Assembly: GCF_030247185.1 (NCBI RefSeq)
Contig: NC_080571.1
Span: 4,270,001 to 4,334,000 of the forward strand
DNA from: Malaya genurostris
Taxonomy: Eukaryota; Arthropoda; Insecta; Diptera; Culicidae
DNA length: 64,000 nt
Reading direction: 5' to 3'
Program-made: the position numbers and the translations under genes
In this document: piece by piece, positions 46,561 through 58,686 of the stretch
Layout: each line of letters begins with the position of its first letter
Numbering within the stretch: the first letter of the stretch is position 1
Notes under the pieces: model-generated
Database searches by the model: none
Told to the model about the DNA's origin: nothing
What the model saw: the letters and a program-made list of their open reading frames with translations, nothing else

Positions 46561-48170
46561 AAAAAAATACCAAGCCTTTGCTTTACTAAATCGGTAAAGT
46601 GCAGTTCCAAACTTGTAATATCCTAGCAGTTTGAAAAGGTGTTTTTACGGTGATGCTGCTCTGAGTAAAAGAACGTGTCGGGAGTGGTTTCAACGTTTTA
46701 AAAATGGTGATTCCTATGACGAAGACAAACATGGTGGTGGAAGAGAAAACAACTTCAATTTGGTGGGATTAGCTCGGTGTGATTTACTACGAGATCTTAA
46801 AATCGGGTGAAACCATCACAGGAGATCGCTACCGAACGCAACTGATGCGCCTTAGTCGCGCGCTAAGAGAAAGGCGGCCACAATATCAAGAGCGACATGA
46901 CAAAGTCATCCTCCAACACGACAATGCTCGGCCTCACGTCGCAAAAGTTGTCAAAAAGTGCCTGGAAACGCTGAAATGGGAAGTCTTGCCCCACCCGCCG
47001 TATTCCCCAGATGTCGCCCCTTCTGACTTCCATCTATTCCCTTCGATGGCACACGGCCTGGCAGATCAACATTTTCAATCCTTCGAAACGTTGGAAAAAT
47101 GGATTGTTTCATGGATACCGTCAAAAGAGGACTCCTTTTTTCGAGCCGGGATCCGAAAATTGCCGGAAAGATGGGAGAAAGTTGTCACTAGCGACGGACA
47201 ATACTTTGAATAATATCTGTAAGCACTTTTTCGCAATAAAGCTTTTAATTTTGGAAAAAAAACGGCGGAAGCAAAGTTGTACACCTGATAATTTAGTGAG
47301 ACGTTTTTTTTCGAGAAATGCATATTCCATGTCGTCTGGATCAGGGTCATCATTTCACCGAATCGTACGATTGTCCTCATATCGTATGGGGAAAGATTGA
47401 AGAATGGCGGTGGGGTACATTTGAAATGTTTCTCATTAAAAATAACGGATAAACTATTTTTTCGTGTTTCATTCAGCAATAATACGCTCTGGCTTGAATT
47501 TTTCAGATTCATTTATGATCCTCAAAATGGTAATTACAGACGAACTAGTTTATTTTATTAACTACTAAGCATCAACATTTTTACCTGTGAGTATCTACCA
47601 GGTAAATTTTTGCGGTTCTTTTCCGTTAACTAAGCGCAAATAAAAAACTGTCCACTGTGGCTTTGCAGTATTGCTTTTGTTCAGGAGCTGACCAAACTAA
47701 GCCATGAAAAAACTAACTTTCGGTATGCCAGCAAACGAGTCAATTACAAGTTTGTAAGCGAGAGATCGTCGCTTCTGACGCGAGAGATTGTCGCTTCAGC
47801 GATATTTTCAGTTGTAAAATTCTCTCGGTGAAATTACGACTTTCGGTGAAATTACGACTTTCGACAAAGCGACTTTCGTCGAAATGACCCACTCCCATGT
47901 TGACTTCGTGATGCAAAGGTATATCCTTTTACAGAGATATCATTAGCAAATCGGCTTTCGGCGAAACGGTTTTCGGTGAAACGTATTTCGGCAAAACGAA
48001 TTCCTGCGAAATGACTCTGATCCAGACGACATAGAATATGCATTTATACATAGAAAAACGATTTAAATTTGCAATTGAATATGCCGACATCTTTTCAAAC
48101 TGCTAGAATATTACAAGTTTGGGACAGAATTTCTCCAAATTAGTATAGCAAAGTCTTGGTATTTTTTTTT
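46561..48170. mobile_element. Composite element with ~75-bp inverted ends around a mariner remnant
   Basis: 46561-46640 (AATACCAAGCCTTTGCT .. AAACTTGTAATATCCTAGCA GTTTGAAAA) recurs inverted at 48090-48170. A second inverted pair lies inside (47313-47356 and 48003-48046, sharing GCATATTCYATGTCGTCTGG). The left half carries mariner transposase sequence, and the right half has repeated TTTCGGCGAAACG-type palindromic motifs (47825-48025). Confidence 0.7.
46638..47213 (+). pseudogene. Mariner transposase remnant (DD34D), internally deleted
   Basis: Starts in the HTH region (CREWFQRFKNGDSYDEDKHG) and jumps directly to IYYEILKSGETITGDRYRTQ, so the first catalytic aspartate region is lost. Then VILQHDNARPHVA and YSPDVAPSDFHLF (34 residues between the aspartates), LPERWEKVVTSDGQYFE and TAA 47211-47213. 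The C-terminal 144 codons are uninterrupted. A different mariner subfamily from 43395. Confidence 0.88.
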
Positions 48171-48179
48171 ATCTTTTGT

Positions 48180-48530
48180 CAAATTCGGTATTGTAAAAGA
48201 ATACGTGTGTAAATGATGACAGTTATCGTGATCAAAAAATTGTCAAATCGCAATCACTACCGAGGAAGATCGGTTGTGATTTTTTTCAATACTGATCTGA
48301 TCTTTCTATGAGCAGTGATCACTGAATCGTCTCTACCAAAATCTTCCGTCACACAAAATCGGTACCAATTTTGAATGACGGCTATTCTTGATCCCTGTAT
48401 GATCAATCAATGGATGATTGGATCTGCTTTGAGGATTGTGATAAAAAATCGTTTATAGTCATGATCAGCCTTGATTGCCGAATGACTTGCTTTTAAAATC
48501 ATTGATTTCACATATTAACTGGTGAGGGGA
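48180..48530 (+). repeat. GATC-rich repeat family E
   Basis: Shares ATCACTRCCGRGGARRATC, CGTCACACAA and ATCAATGGATGATTSGAT phrases with 37960-38180 inside the 37674 element. Non-coding. Confidence 0.5.
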
Positions 48531-48727
48531 GTGAAAATTCGTGACAACAATTTTGTATCAAATCCGTTTCGAAAACGCCCATATTGTAAATATCGAATGT
48601 AGAAGAAGAATAAGAATATAAAAACGTCGCCATCTTGGATTTTTGAACGTAATCAAACATCGATGCCATCAACCGTTTATCATATATGTTACCAAAATAT
48701 GGGACAGAAATTTTATCATATCACAAG

Positions 48728-48990
48728 GGGCGGGTTGAGTCTAGCACTTTAAGGAAATCATAATTTTTTTTCGCATTTTCGTATAGTAAACCATTTCAAG
48801 AATATTTTGTCATATTTTCAAGCTTGCCGGAACAAAACTCTGGAAGTTATGGGCCTTTATCTTAGCTCATACTGCTAAGCCTAAGACAAGAGCTCGGCGC
48901 ACAGGCCCTAGAGTTCTGCTTTGATTGATTAGAAAATTTGATTCTTGAAATATTTTATTATAAAAAAACACAAAGAAAAAATAAAACTTT
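48728..48990 (+). repeat. Dispersed repeat family D, copy 2
   Basis: See 40203-40465. Shares GTATAGTAAACCATTTCAAG and GCCGGAACAAAACTCTGG and the same A-rich end. Confidence 0.65.
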
Positions 48991-49520
48991 TCAAAAGTTT
49001 TTAATTTTGTAATAAATTGATTCACTCCTTGATTTAAATATACCTTTCTACCAATTTTATACTGTTATTCTAGGGATAAATGTCGATTGAAATGAATTGA
49101 TCAAAAACGTTACACAATAAACCCTTGACAATCTGTCAATGTCAATCCAAGAAATCGTTTATAAATATCTGTCAAGACCATACACATGGTTTCGATTGAT
49201 TGAATGATTGCTTTTCTTATTCAGTAAAAAGAAAAGTGTCAATCATGCTTCTGTATTTGGATTTATCTGCACTGAAATAAAATGATAACAAGTAGTATGA
49301 TAATTGTAATACAGAGGGCGTAAAAAAACTTCGTGGAAAGCTTACTTCGATTGGAAATACATTCTTACTTTATTGAAGAATTCTCAATAACACAGTGGTT
49401 CTCAACCTTTTTAATCAGTTTGAAGGTTTAAATTGGATTTTGTACGCTGACAACGACAACATGATTACTATGTTGAGAATAACCACTATTAGGTGTTAAA
49501 GTTGTTCATGAAAATGACTC
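48991..49520. other. No gene seen
   Basis: AT-rich; no exon-like or repeat signals recognised. Confidence 0.4.
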
Positions 49521-50180
49521 GTGACCGACCCAAAAAATACTTCGCGGTCTTCCGAATCCGGAAGTGATTTTGTGAATAAGATGCCAAAATTGCAATGGTT
49601 GCAAGATTTTTTTAATCATCTGAAAATAACTCTTGAACTGTTAAAAACTGTCGGTGACGTGGTGGAAAAGAAAATACCTTCGAAGATGTTAAACGCAATA
49701 GAAACTGTAAGTGATGTCTCGAAAAACCTCAAAGCCAAGGAAATGTTTCCGAAGCACAGAAACAGGGCTCCGTACGACTTGAAACAAATAGATGTCAAAC
49801 GACATTTCATTGATTGTGAGCAGCTGCCCAGAAAGCAAAATCGGAAAGGATGTCTGCAAAGCATCAAAGCAAGCGACGAAAAATGGGCCCAATTTACAAC
49901 AAAACATACGCGCATAATATCGTATAGGGAAGCCACGAGTTTCCCCCCGGCGACAGAAAAATGAAACATTCGCGCCACCAAGGTCATGCATTGTTTTCGG
50001 TGAGACCAGCTTGGCGCACTGATGATGCGTTTGAGCCGAGTACTCATGGCAAAATGGCCGCAATACAATAAAAGACATGATAAAATTATACGCGAGCAAG
50101 ACGTCGTCGTCAGAAACTATTACAATACATGCGGTATTGTGATAACATATGCGGCTGCACCATCCTAATGGAAATAAGGC
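49521..50180 (+). pseudogene. Mariner transposase remnant
   Basis: An open frame of 147 codons (49521-49964) ends in mariner-like sequence: DLKQIDVKRHFIDCEQL, QNRKGCLQSIKASDEKWAQF (first catalytic D). After the stop, other frames continue with DQLGAL and MRLSRVLMAKWPQYNKRHDK. The N-terminal 80 residues are not clearly mariner. No TIRs found. Confidence 0.7.
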
Positions 50181-50300
50181 AGAAGTACTCATAGGTAGAC
50201 CTAGCTAAATATTATTTTTAATGATTAAAAATTGGAAATGCTGTTTCAATCTACCAGTATTCACCTGATTTGGCTGTTCTTAAAACCAATTTTGAAGATA

Positions 50301-51577
50301 AGGAGTGTATCGAAAATAATCTATCCACAAATTTTTCTTTCAAATCATGATAAAAAACGATATTTTATTCAAACTAAAAATTGATCCCTTAATTGTACGA
50401 GGTTAAACTTGAGCATAATGAAAACCGGATGAAATTTAAGTTATTTCTTCACGAATTTTGGAATTTTAGATCGAACGCTCTTCATCAAGTTCCGGACAAG
50501 TGTTGTATCGCATTTTTTGGACGCTTGAGCCCAAATTTATTTGAACTCCTGCATGTTCCCAGCTACCTTACCAGTCTTCTTGAAGACCCTCTTCACGATT
50601 GCCCAGTAACGTTCGATGGGTTCGAAGCTGAGGGCAATTTGGTGGATTGATATTTTTCTCAACGAAATTAATACCCTTTTCCGCAAGCCAGTTGAGAGTG
50701 GTTTTGGCATAGTGTGCCGACGCTAAATCCGGCCAAAACAGTGGAGGTGTACTATACTTCTTATATAAAGGCAACAATCTCTTCTGGAGACAATGGAGAT
50801 CGATAGATTGCTGCATTTATAATTGAAGTGGTGTAAAAAATGGTTGACTTCAAACCACAGGATTATATTGCTTGTCGTACCAGTACCTTAACCGAATTTC
50901 TCCACCTGAATCGACCCGTCCGCATCGCTCACATCCTCCCTAACGATGACAGTAAAATATTGTAGACCTGGAAGGGTTTTTGAGTCTTTACTTAAGTCTC
51001 ATCATCCATCAAAACATATGCATCCGGACACTGCAAAAGACGCAAATACAATTTCCGGGCCCTTGTTGCTGCTCGCTTCTTTGTTTCGAGATTAACTGCT
51101 TCTTGTAGGTCTTAATGTGATTTCGCCTCTAGATACGCTGGATCATCCCGACCATCGTTACTGCTTTTTTGGCCAAATTACGTATTGACATTGATTAGAG
51201 TTACCACTTTCTGGTCCAGTTTTGGGCTGGAAGAACCGGGTTTTTTTTTGCCTCTTCCTGGTAGCTCAACCAAGGAATAGTGTTCTCCAAACTTATTGAT
51301 GATGGTTTTAACACTGGCATGATGAATTTCAAACCACTTCGCCAATTTACGCATAGTAATACTCTTCTCACTTAGCCATGTGTCCAGAACCTTAATTTTT
51401 ACTTCCTTTTCAATACGCGACATTTTGAAAACGCAGAATTTCAACCGCACAAACAAGTAAACAAACGAAAGCTGACAGTCAAACGCACAGCATGCTGTGA
51501 TCTGAGCATAAAAAACCATCACAAATACATGCGTACAACACAAATGTATGTGGATAGCTTATTTTTGATACACTTCT
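50301..51577 (-). mobile_element. DD37E transposon, near full length
   Basis: A 1277-bp copy between TA dinucleotides (50299-50300, 51578-51579) with TIRs AGGAGTGTATCGAAAATAA / AGAAGTGTATCAAAAATAAG. The transposase on the minus strand (MSRIEKEVKIKVLDTWLSEK starting near 51423) keeps FWPDLASAHY but has deletions around the first catalytic D and several frameshifts. Confidence 0.9.
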
Positions 51578-51599
51578 TATATATTTTCATTCGAGGTGT

Positions 51600-51775
51600 G
51601 AAGCAACGATCAAAACCGTTTTCAATAATTAGGACATGCTGTGATTGGTTCGCGAAAATTAGGTCGATTCAAACCGAGTTCTATTGAAATACTAAAATGA
51701 CGTTGGAATTTAAATTATATAAATTCATCAACAAATGACTGAGTTATAGGCGCTATGACCGATAAACTAGCTCAA
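51600..51775 (+). repeat. Dispersed repeat family F copy
   Basis: CATGCTGTGATTGGTTCGCG, then AATACTAAAATGACGTTG and ATTATATAAATTCATCAACA AATGACTGAG, matching 59545-59735 (inverted) and 61125-61300. Confidence 0.75.
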
Positions 51776-52540
51776 AATAACCATAAATGCAGCACATGAA
51801 AAATATAAACGCAAAATTGAAAACGAAATAAAGACTTGTCCTAAGAATTTTTTTAACTACACGAAAACTAAACTAAAAAGCAACAATTTTCATCTCAAAT
51901 GCAGAAATCTGTAAACTATTTGCAAATTTTTTTCAAGAAGTATATACTATTCAGAAACTGACCGTGACCGTGAATACTTTTCTTTCATACCTGAATTTTC
52001 CAAACCCCTTCTCTGTAAACTATCTATCAGAACATGACATTCGACAGCACTGAAAAACTTAGACGCCTCCAAAGGCTTTTCCTAAAGCATGGAAATCTTC
52101 TTTCCTTGTACCAATATTTAAATCTGGTTCAGAATCTAGCATTCGGAACTACCGTGGAATAGCCATTATCTCTTGCATTCCAAAATTATTTGAAATAATT
52201 GTAAACAAATCTCCTTGAATTTGTGACATTCACTCTGAACGCAATGGACGCTGGCAACCACGTAGAAACTCTTTACACCGACTTTAGTAACGCTTTTGAC
52301 CGTACTGACACATCACTTCAACTCAATGTAAAAAAATGCAACTCAATAAATTTCAGTAGAAAAAACAAAACCCATTCTGTAGACATATATTTAGGATATC
52401 AAATAGTAGAAAAAAGTAAAATTGTACGAGATTCAGGTGTAATCTTGGACTCCAAACTAACATTTGTGGAACATTACAACAAAATAATCAATGAAGCAAA
52501 CAGTATACTGGGCTTTATTAAACGCTTCAGTCAGTATATA

Positions 52541-52794
52541 CACTCTTAGAAAAAATGAAATTTACGCTTGACGTAAATTCAAACATGCCATAATTTCTTC
52601 GGTGATGACACAATATTACATCTACTAACATGTAAAAATAAACTTCGCGTCTATATCGATGTGAGCTTAAGCTACATTAACTGTGAAGTTACTGATATGA
52701 CTTATCTTTACATGTTTTGAATCGTGAATGTAAGTGAATCTCGACGCTCCAATTATGTGCATCTATAAAGATGTAAACTTTTCTTAGTGTGTAT
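52541..52794. mobile_element. ~250-bp MITE inserted in the LINE
   Basis: Starts ACACTCTTAGAAAAAATG and ends CTTTTCTTAGTGTGT, inverted ends with TA-rich flanks (TATAT left, ATATA right). GTAAAT/TTTAC motifs recur inside. No ORF. Confidence 0.65.
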
Positions 52795-54554
52795 ATAAAA
52801 TAATAGTGGAAAAAGTGTGTGTTGCTAATGTCCTCTGGAATGCGTGGACCGATCTACAAATAATTTTTTTTGTTTGAAAGGTGACGTTTATGCGGAGGTT
52901 TTAGGCTATATTAAATAAAGGAAAATCCTTCGGGAAAGTGGAGAAAATCGAGAGAATTGTTTTCTATGGGCTTGGAAATTTTCCACTCAATGCATGCTAG
53001 ATCTTCGATGATTGTTCGGCGCGTATCGAGTTATGCAATGCTGTTGCCCGCTGGAGAGCAAAATATGAATACTAGATTATTAATAAAATCGTTTGGCGCC
53101 AAACTAGCTGATTTGTGTTCAAATTTTACTGAGCCTACTTAATTCACGTGTTTTTTTATTTCAAATCACATGTTCAATGAAGTTTGGGCGCCAAATGCAT
53201 ACAGCATACAGGTTTCCATTTTCCCTTATTTAAATTGTATCAAGGCTGTCAGGTTAAGTTATAGAACGACAATAAGAAAAGAACGACCGTTGTTTTCAGA
53301 AACCTCCAGAACCTATCTTCACGATGGATGTTGTTATTGCTGTCACAATGTACTAATATTTCATTCAAAGAGAACAATTCGAAGGATTTTTATCGGTTTA
53401 AATGTGATAGATTGACTTTTGGGGTAAGTTGAAAATAGGTGCGTTCGCAACGAGTTTTTACGTCGTTGCTATAACAGAACTACTTTCGAACTATGTCTGC
53501 CTGTAGTATTTCTTTGTAGAGTCGAAACAAAGATATTGTTTCCAATTTTATCACAATTCGTTGATTCTATAAAAGTCGAGCTATCGGTGAAATTATATGG
53601 CGACTCTACTAATGAGATGATAATTGGTACAATAGCTCTACATAAGATCATAATCGATGTTACGAGTAAGCGAAACTACTTTCAAATATTGCTACTTTCA
53701 ATACATTAATAGCGTAAATAATGGTTTGAAACCTTTGGAGGAAGCCATTGTGCATTTCGAAAAATTGCTGAGATCGAACTAAAAACAATGGTTGATTTAT
53801 TTTGACAAAATATGAAATACAAGACTGTGCGCGATAAAACAACTGTTAGAATTTTTTCACTGATCGCGAGCATTCATGACCACGCTCTTCTGAAACCAAC
53901 TCCTACATACGGCGTTTGACTATTCTGATTTTGTGAGTGTATGAAATAATTTCCATCCAAAGATAATTTTTGAGTGGTACGAATTTCGAGGGACAGTTAC
54001 AGGTACAGAAAAAATGGGAGCAAGATCAGAAAGTACAGGAACAAATTCAGAACAGGAACAGGTACAGAAAGTACAGCAAAAAGTACAGAAGCAATTGCAG
54101 CAAAACAGATCAAAGTTAAAAGGTTAAGAGCAAATGTTATTGAGGAAACAATTTTAACTGACAAATTCGAAAGTGAAAAGTTTATATTCCACGCATTCCA
54201 AGGATACCCACTGATACGTCATTCGAATGAAAACGTCAGTTTCCCATCTGTTAGGATTTTCTGTTACCTTCAATAAATCTCAAGGGCTCAAGGTTAGGAG
54301 TTTATGTCGTGAATTTCGACTTTTCATATGAAAAATTTTATGTTACCAGTGTCGGCAATCCCTCGGTTTTTATATATTTTTACCGATAATAGAGAAACAA
54401 TAAAATGTTGTTTATCACAGAGTAGCTGTGGTCCGCGATATAAAAACCACTGCTTTTTTTCAATGACATTAAAATTTATTGGAAGTAGTTTTTATTTGTT
54501 TACATTTAATCTAATATTATTGCGCTACGAAGTGCGCAGGGGTCCTCTAGTATA
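52795..54554. other. Insertion or unrelated sequence inside the LINE; no gene recognised
   Basis: No protein motif found. 53995-54110 is a short tandem repeat of ACAGGTACAGAAAGT-like units, which gives a Lys/Arg/Thr-rich frame of 100 codons that I treat as incidental. The stretch just before LINE sequence resumes contains GCGCAGGGGTCCTCTAGTA, possibly the end of an insertion. Confidence 0.4.
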
Positions 54555-54823
54555 CGATAAAATTGCTATATTGTACATATGGCAGACCCATTTTGGAATA
54601 TTGCAGCCTAGTATGGAATCCATTGACACTATTCACGAAGAACGCATTGAATCGATATAAAAACAATTTATTTTATATGCACTTCGTAAATTAAACTGGA
54701 CAGCATTTCCTCTACCATCATATGAAGCACGCTGCATGCTCATATATATAATTATCAGCGACATTATTTCTCAACGCATAAAATCAGCTCCATTATTATC
54801 ACAATTAAATTTTTATATACCTA

Positions 54824-55997
54824 GCTGTCTCGGCTGAAAAGTTCGTATCGTTTAATAGAAACACACATTTTTTTTGCCAAAATTCGTTTTTATTATTCAA
54901 CATAATTGCCATCAGAGGCGATACAGCGATTATAGCGATCTTCCAACTTTTCGATACCATTTTTGTAGTACGATTTGTCCTTTGCCTCAAAATAGGCCTC
55001 AGTTTCAGCGATTACCTCTTCATTGCTTCTAATTTTTTTACCAGCGAGCATTCTCTTGAGGTCTGAGAACAGGAAAAAGTCACTGGGGCCAAATCTGGAG
55101 AATACGGTGGATGAGAGAGCAATACGAAGCCCAATTCGTTCAATTTCAGCATGGTTTTCATCGACTTGAGACACGGTGCATTGTCTTGATGAAACAAACC
55201 TTTTTCTTCTTCAAATGAGGCCGTTTTTTGAAATTTCGTCCTTCAAATGCTCTAATAACGCTATATAATAGTCACTGTTGATGGTTTTACCCTTTTCAAG
55301 GTAGTCGATGAAAATTTTACCATGCGAATCCCAAAATACAGACGCCATAACCTTACCGGCCGATTGTTGAGTCTTTCCACGCTTTGGGTTCGGTTCATCG
55401 CGTGCAGTCCACTCAGCTGACTGTCGATTGGACTCCGGAGTGAAGTGATGGAGCCACGTTTCGTCCATTGTTATACATCGACGAAAAAAATCGGTTTTAT
55501 TTCGATATAACAGCTCCAAACACCGCCCAGAATCATCAATTCGTTGTTGTTTTTCAACTTCACTTAACGGTCATTGAAAATCATTTTGTGGATTTTTTTC
55601 ACGTTTTCATCGGTAACAGCCTCTTTTGGACGTCCACTGCGTTCATCGTCTTCGGTGCTCATATGACCAGTACGAAATTTTGCAAACCACTTACGAATTG
55701 TTGCTTCGCCCGGTGCAGAGTCTGGATAACACTCATCAAGCCATTTTTTGGTATCGGCGGCACTTTTTTCCATCAAAAAGTAGTGTTTCATCAACACACG
55801 AAATTCCTTTTTTTCCATTTTTTTCACAATAACAAAAGTAGCTTCACTCAAAATGCAATATCTCACAAACTAATAATCAGACAGCTGTCAAATTTATACA
55901 CGTATCTTTTGAAGGTTGGTACTAACTGAAAATGGTATGAATTTATTTCTAGTGGCGCCCTCTCATAGAAACGATACGAACTTTTCAGCCGATCTGT
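54824..55997 (-). mobile_element. Irritans-type mariner inserted in the LINE
   Basis: The TIR at the right (reverse complement ACAGATCGGCTGAAAAGTTC) is intact and next to TA (55998-55999); the left end reads GCTGTCTCGGCTGAAAAGTT. Jockey-like coding sequence stops at one end and resumes at the other, so the insertion site is exact. 1174 bp; shorter than 43395-44690 because of internal deletions. Confidence 0.9.
54893..55818 (-). pseudogene. Mariner transposase (irritans subfamily), inactivated
   Basis: ATG at 55818 (MEKKEFRVLMKHYFLMEKSA). The frame runs to IHKMIFNDR, where AAG has become TAA near 55566. About 120 bp coding for the second DNA-binding segment are deleted, joining GAAGTTGA to AAAACAACAACG. 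TMDETWLHHFTPESNRQ and the block up to ALLEHLKDEISKN are intact. Frameshifts then move between MFHQDNAPCLKS and the YSPDLAP block, and it ends SDGNYVE. Confidence 0.9.
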
Positions 55998-56240
55998 TAC
56001 GTTCCAGGAAATTATTTTTAGAAAAACATACTACAACAAATTATGCAAAATACAGTCCAGTGAATCGAATAATGCGTCATTACAATCAATTCTCCGAACA
56101 TCTTGACCTTACTATGTCAAAAAATCAAATGAAATCTCAACTTTGTCGTAGAAATAATGCGTAGTATGTAAGTGAACATTGTAAACAATTTATATGCAGT
56201 CTACATTTGCTTGATGAAATAAATAAATAAATAATGGTTA

Positions 56241-58405
56241 CGCGGCTAGTTTTGATTTTTTTTTGTTCGACACCCGACTCCGAATAGCCAAACCGTGCCA
56301 AAGCCTTCTTGCATGTCGTGTCATCATTCTAATCCTGACAACTGTTTGAACCGGTTTATTTTTCGAATTTTTAATTCGCACTCTTATATAGTAAACAAAG
56401 ACGTAGCCCTACGTCAAAAAAATCGTATTATACTATTCATCAAAGTAGTACACCATGGCATCATGCTGGATTCCATGGAAATCTCCTCACCCAATGGTAT
56501 CTCGATTTACCCCGATCGAATATTATAGGGCACTGACACTGGATGCTTCAGAGCGTCACCGACGAAATTTAGTTTCGCAACGGAACTACAACTGAAACGC
56601 GAAGGTACAAGTGTCCTAATTATTATTGCAGCGATTTATCAGAGCTGCGTTGAAATGTCTGTGTGAGCAATAAAGTTGAAATAACCACAGTCGGGGATTG
56701 GCTACCCGATTATTACAAAACTCTATCGAACCTGTAACACTCTTTGATTCTTGTCAGAAAGTTCTTCTATATTAACTACTAACGAAACCATATTCATTGA
56801 TATGCAAATTACTTTCTGTTATAAACTTGATTATTGGGAATTGTCTTAAGGAATATAACTCTTGAATTTAAATGTACTGCTGGCCTAAGTATTCCGTAGA
56901 AAGTTCCCACAAGAATCGATTTGGATAGCAGTTTTTATTCTTATTCTAACTTATTATGCTCATTCGGACCACATTATTTTTGATGGCAGAGAAAATTCCT
57001 CCAGTTATTTGACTTTGGGAAACGATGTGAACTTTAAATATAAACAAAATAAATTTCCCCAGGGCCTAACCAACAAAACGTCATGATGATGGTAGACAAA
57101 TATTTTCCCTGTGTGCGACAGTCACTTGGTTTGGTGTGAAATTTTACTCATTTTTTTTACTGGAATCGTGATTTTTCATAGTAGCTACTAGCGTATGTAT
57201 TGTATCTCAAATTGCGTAAGCGGGGGGGGGCCGTAGAAGTTTGTTGCCTATTTCATTTTTCACATCATTCCCGTCCCCGTTAATTTGAGCTATCTGAGCG
57301 AAATCACCTTTGTTCAAGTGGCGTCGACGTTCCTTTTTCCAGCGCAGTGAGAGAATTATCCGTCGACAATGAATTCCCAGTAGCACAGATTTCGCATACG
57401 CAAAACTTCAATGGTTCACAAAAGTGTTATCCATGGTCACCGATTTACTTCGTTTAGATGAAACATATATCCACATACCGCTGGTACCCGAACGGTATAA
57501 TAATTGATTCTTACTTCCGCCCGCTCAGGTTATTCCAGGCATAATCCACATCCGACATTCCTGTATACTCCATTAAACCGTGCCATCAGAAATTCACACT
57601 GACTTTTTATGAATAATAATAACTCGTCTCGTCGTTCACCCGCACTCTCATGTCGAAACTGGAATCCATTCTTTCACTACGCGTACACAGCTGTACTTTA
57701 ATTATTCGTTTAAATTATTCTGATGGAAACTGGGCAGCAATTTTTTTTTCGGATCTCAACAGTGTTCTCTAGGTCCTCCCCGAATACCGCAGCGGCCGTG
57801 ATCAATTTTTATGGTAATAGTCCACTGCGTACAGCAAAAAAAAAAAGAAAGAACAAATCGTTAGCGACACCGGGATAGAAGGTAGCGGAAAAGCTTTTCC
57901 TAACCAAAAAACGAGAGCACTGGATGAGACAAACCGTCGTTTACTACTGACTGCACGCCATCGCATTACAATACATAAACGCTGCTGAGAGTAAAACGGG
58001 AGAAAACAGGACTTTTCCACGCCGAAGCTGCGAGAAGTACAGAAGTGCGTGGCTTGCTGTTGAGATTTCGGAGCTACCAAGCGGGAAATCCTATGGCAAC
58101 CGAGAAGGTCGACTGGGGTGGCTCTCTGTTTTTCATGGCCTACTCTTACTAGCTCTCCGCACTCGATAACAATCGGTTCATTCACTCACTCACTCACTCG
58201 TGAGTTTGCTTTATGGTCCACCGAAACCCGCTGATGACGGACTGAGAATCTTATTACCAGGCTGGAGATAATTTCATTAACAATGGTTAAATTGATTCTT
58301 CTTTCAGGATGAAAACACTTTGGAAAAGTTACACATTGATTGATAGATTTGTAACCTACTTACTAGAAGAAGAATAAAACTAATAGCATAGGCATATTTT
58401 TACTG
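56241..58405. other. No gene recognised
   Basis: Unique-looking, moderately AT-rich. Contains a G-run at 57220-57229, a TCAC/ACTC repeat at 58180-58200 and a 127-codon minus-strand frame at 57802-58185 without motif. The part next to 58405 is probably the 3' UTR of the unidentified minus-strand gene. Confidence 0.4.
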
Positions 58406-58686
58406 TTACGAAAAACATAATGGACGAACCGACTTCAACAGCTGGACGACGTTGTCTCTTAGAATGAGGCTCATGTTTTCCTGTTTCAGCTTGGACGACG
58501 GTTGCGAATGTTCCCGTGCCAGATGGTACAGATCGGCGTAATGCTGAAAATGTATATGGTTTCGGTTTAGTTAGCGTACGTATTGTTTTTCGTTGGACCG
58601 TAAGTAAACTGTTCGTACGTACTCCCATGCTCTCGACTGGGGTGGTGTTGAAAACGGGTGAAACCTCCAGAGAATCCACAATGGTT
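58406..58686 (-). CDS. Unidentified gene, two 3' terminal exons
   Basis: On the minus strand, exon 58623-58686 (acceptor CAATTACAG, donor ATGGGA|GTACGT) reads TIVDSLEVSPVFNTTPVESMG over 21 codons in two parts, and exon 58406-58543 (acceptor CATTTTCAG) reads HYADLYHLAREHSQP, SKLKQENMSLILRDNVV, QLLKSVRPLCFS, then TAA 58406-58408. The splice phases agree, the intron is 79 bp with GT-AG ends, and third codon positions are GC-rich as in real mosquito exons. A helix-like pattern of leucines is visible. I do not recognise the protein. Upstream exons should lie beyond 58686 and were not found. A second frame is also open across the last exon, so the call stays tentative. Confidence 0.5.

Larger units (their letters stand above)
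51760..56240 (+). mobile_element. Jockey-like LINE, split by later insertions
   Basis: Pieces 51760-52540, 54555-54823 and 55998-56240 follow the order of Jockey-clade ORF2. The first gives FFNYTKTKLKSNNF, NLFANFFQEVYT-like, DREYFSFIPEF, RNYRGIAIISCIPKLFE, LYTDFSNAFDR (RT motif with catalytic D) and VKKCNSINFSRKN. The second gives RPILEYCSLVWNP. The last gives YSPVNRIMRHYNQFSEHLDL followed by an AATA-repeat tail (56216-56235). Many stops and deletions; inactive. Interrupted by 52541-52794, 52795-54554 and the mariner at 54824-55997. Confidence 0.8.

Noticed and set aside
49616..50192. 150- and 167-codon minus-strand frames
   Set aside because: Antisense shadows of the mariner remnant on the plus strand.
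53974..54276. 100-codon Lys/Arg/Thr-rich frame
   Set aside because: First half is the translation of a short ACAGGTACAGAAAGT-type tandem repeat; no motif in the rest.
57802..58185. 127-codon minus-strand frame
   Set aside because: No motif, low-complexity Phe-rich tail, no splice partners; could be the 3' UTR of the gene at 58406.
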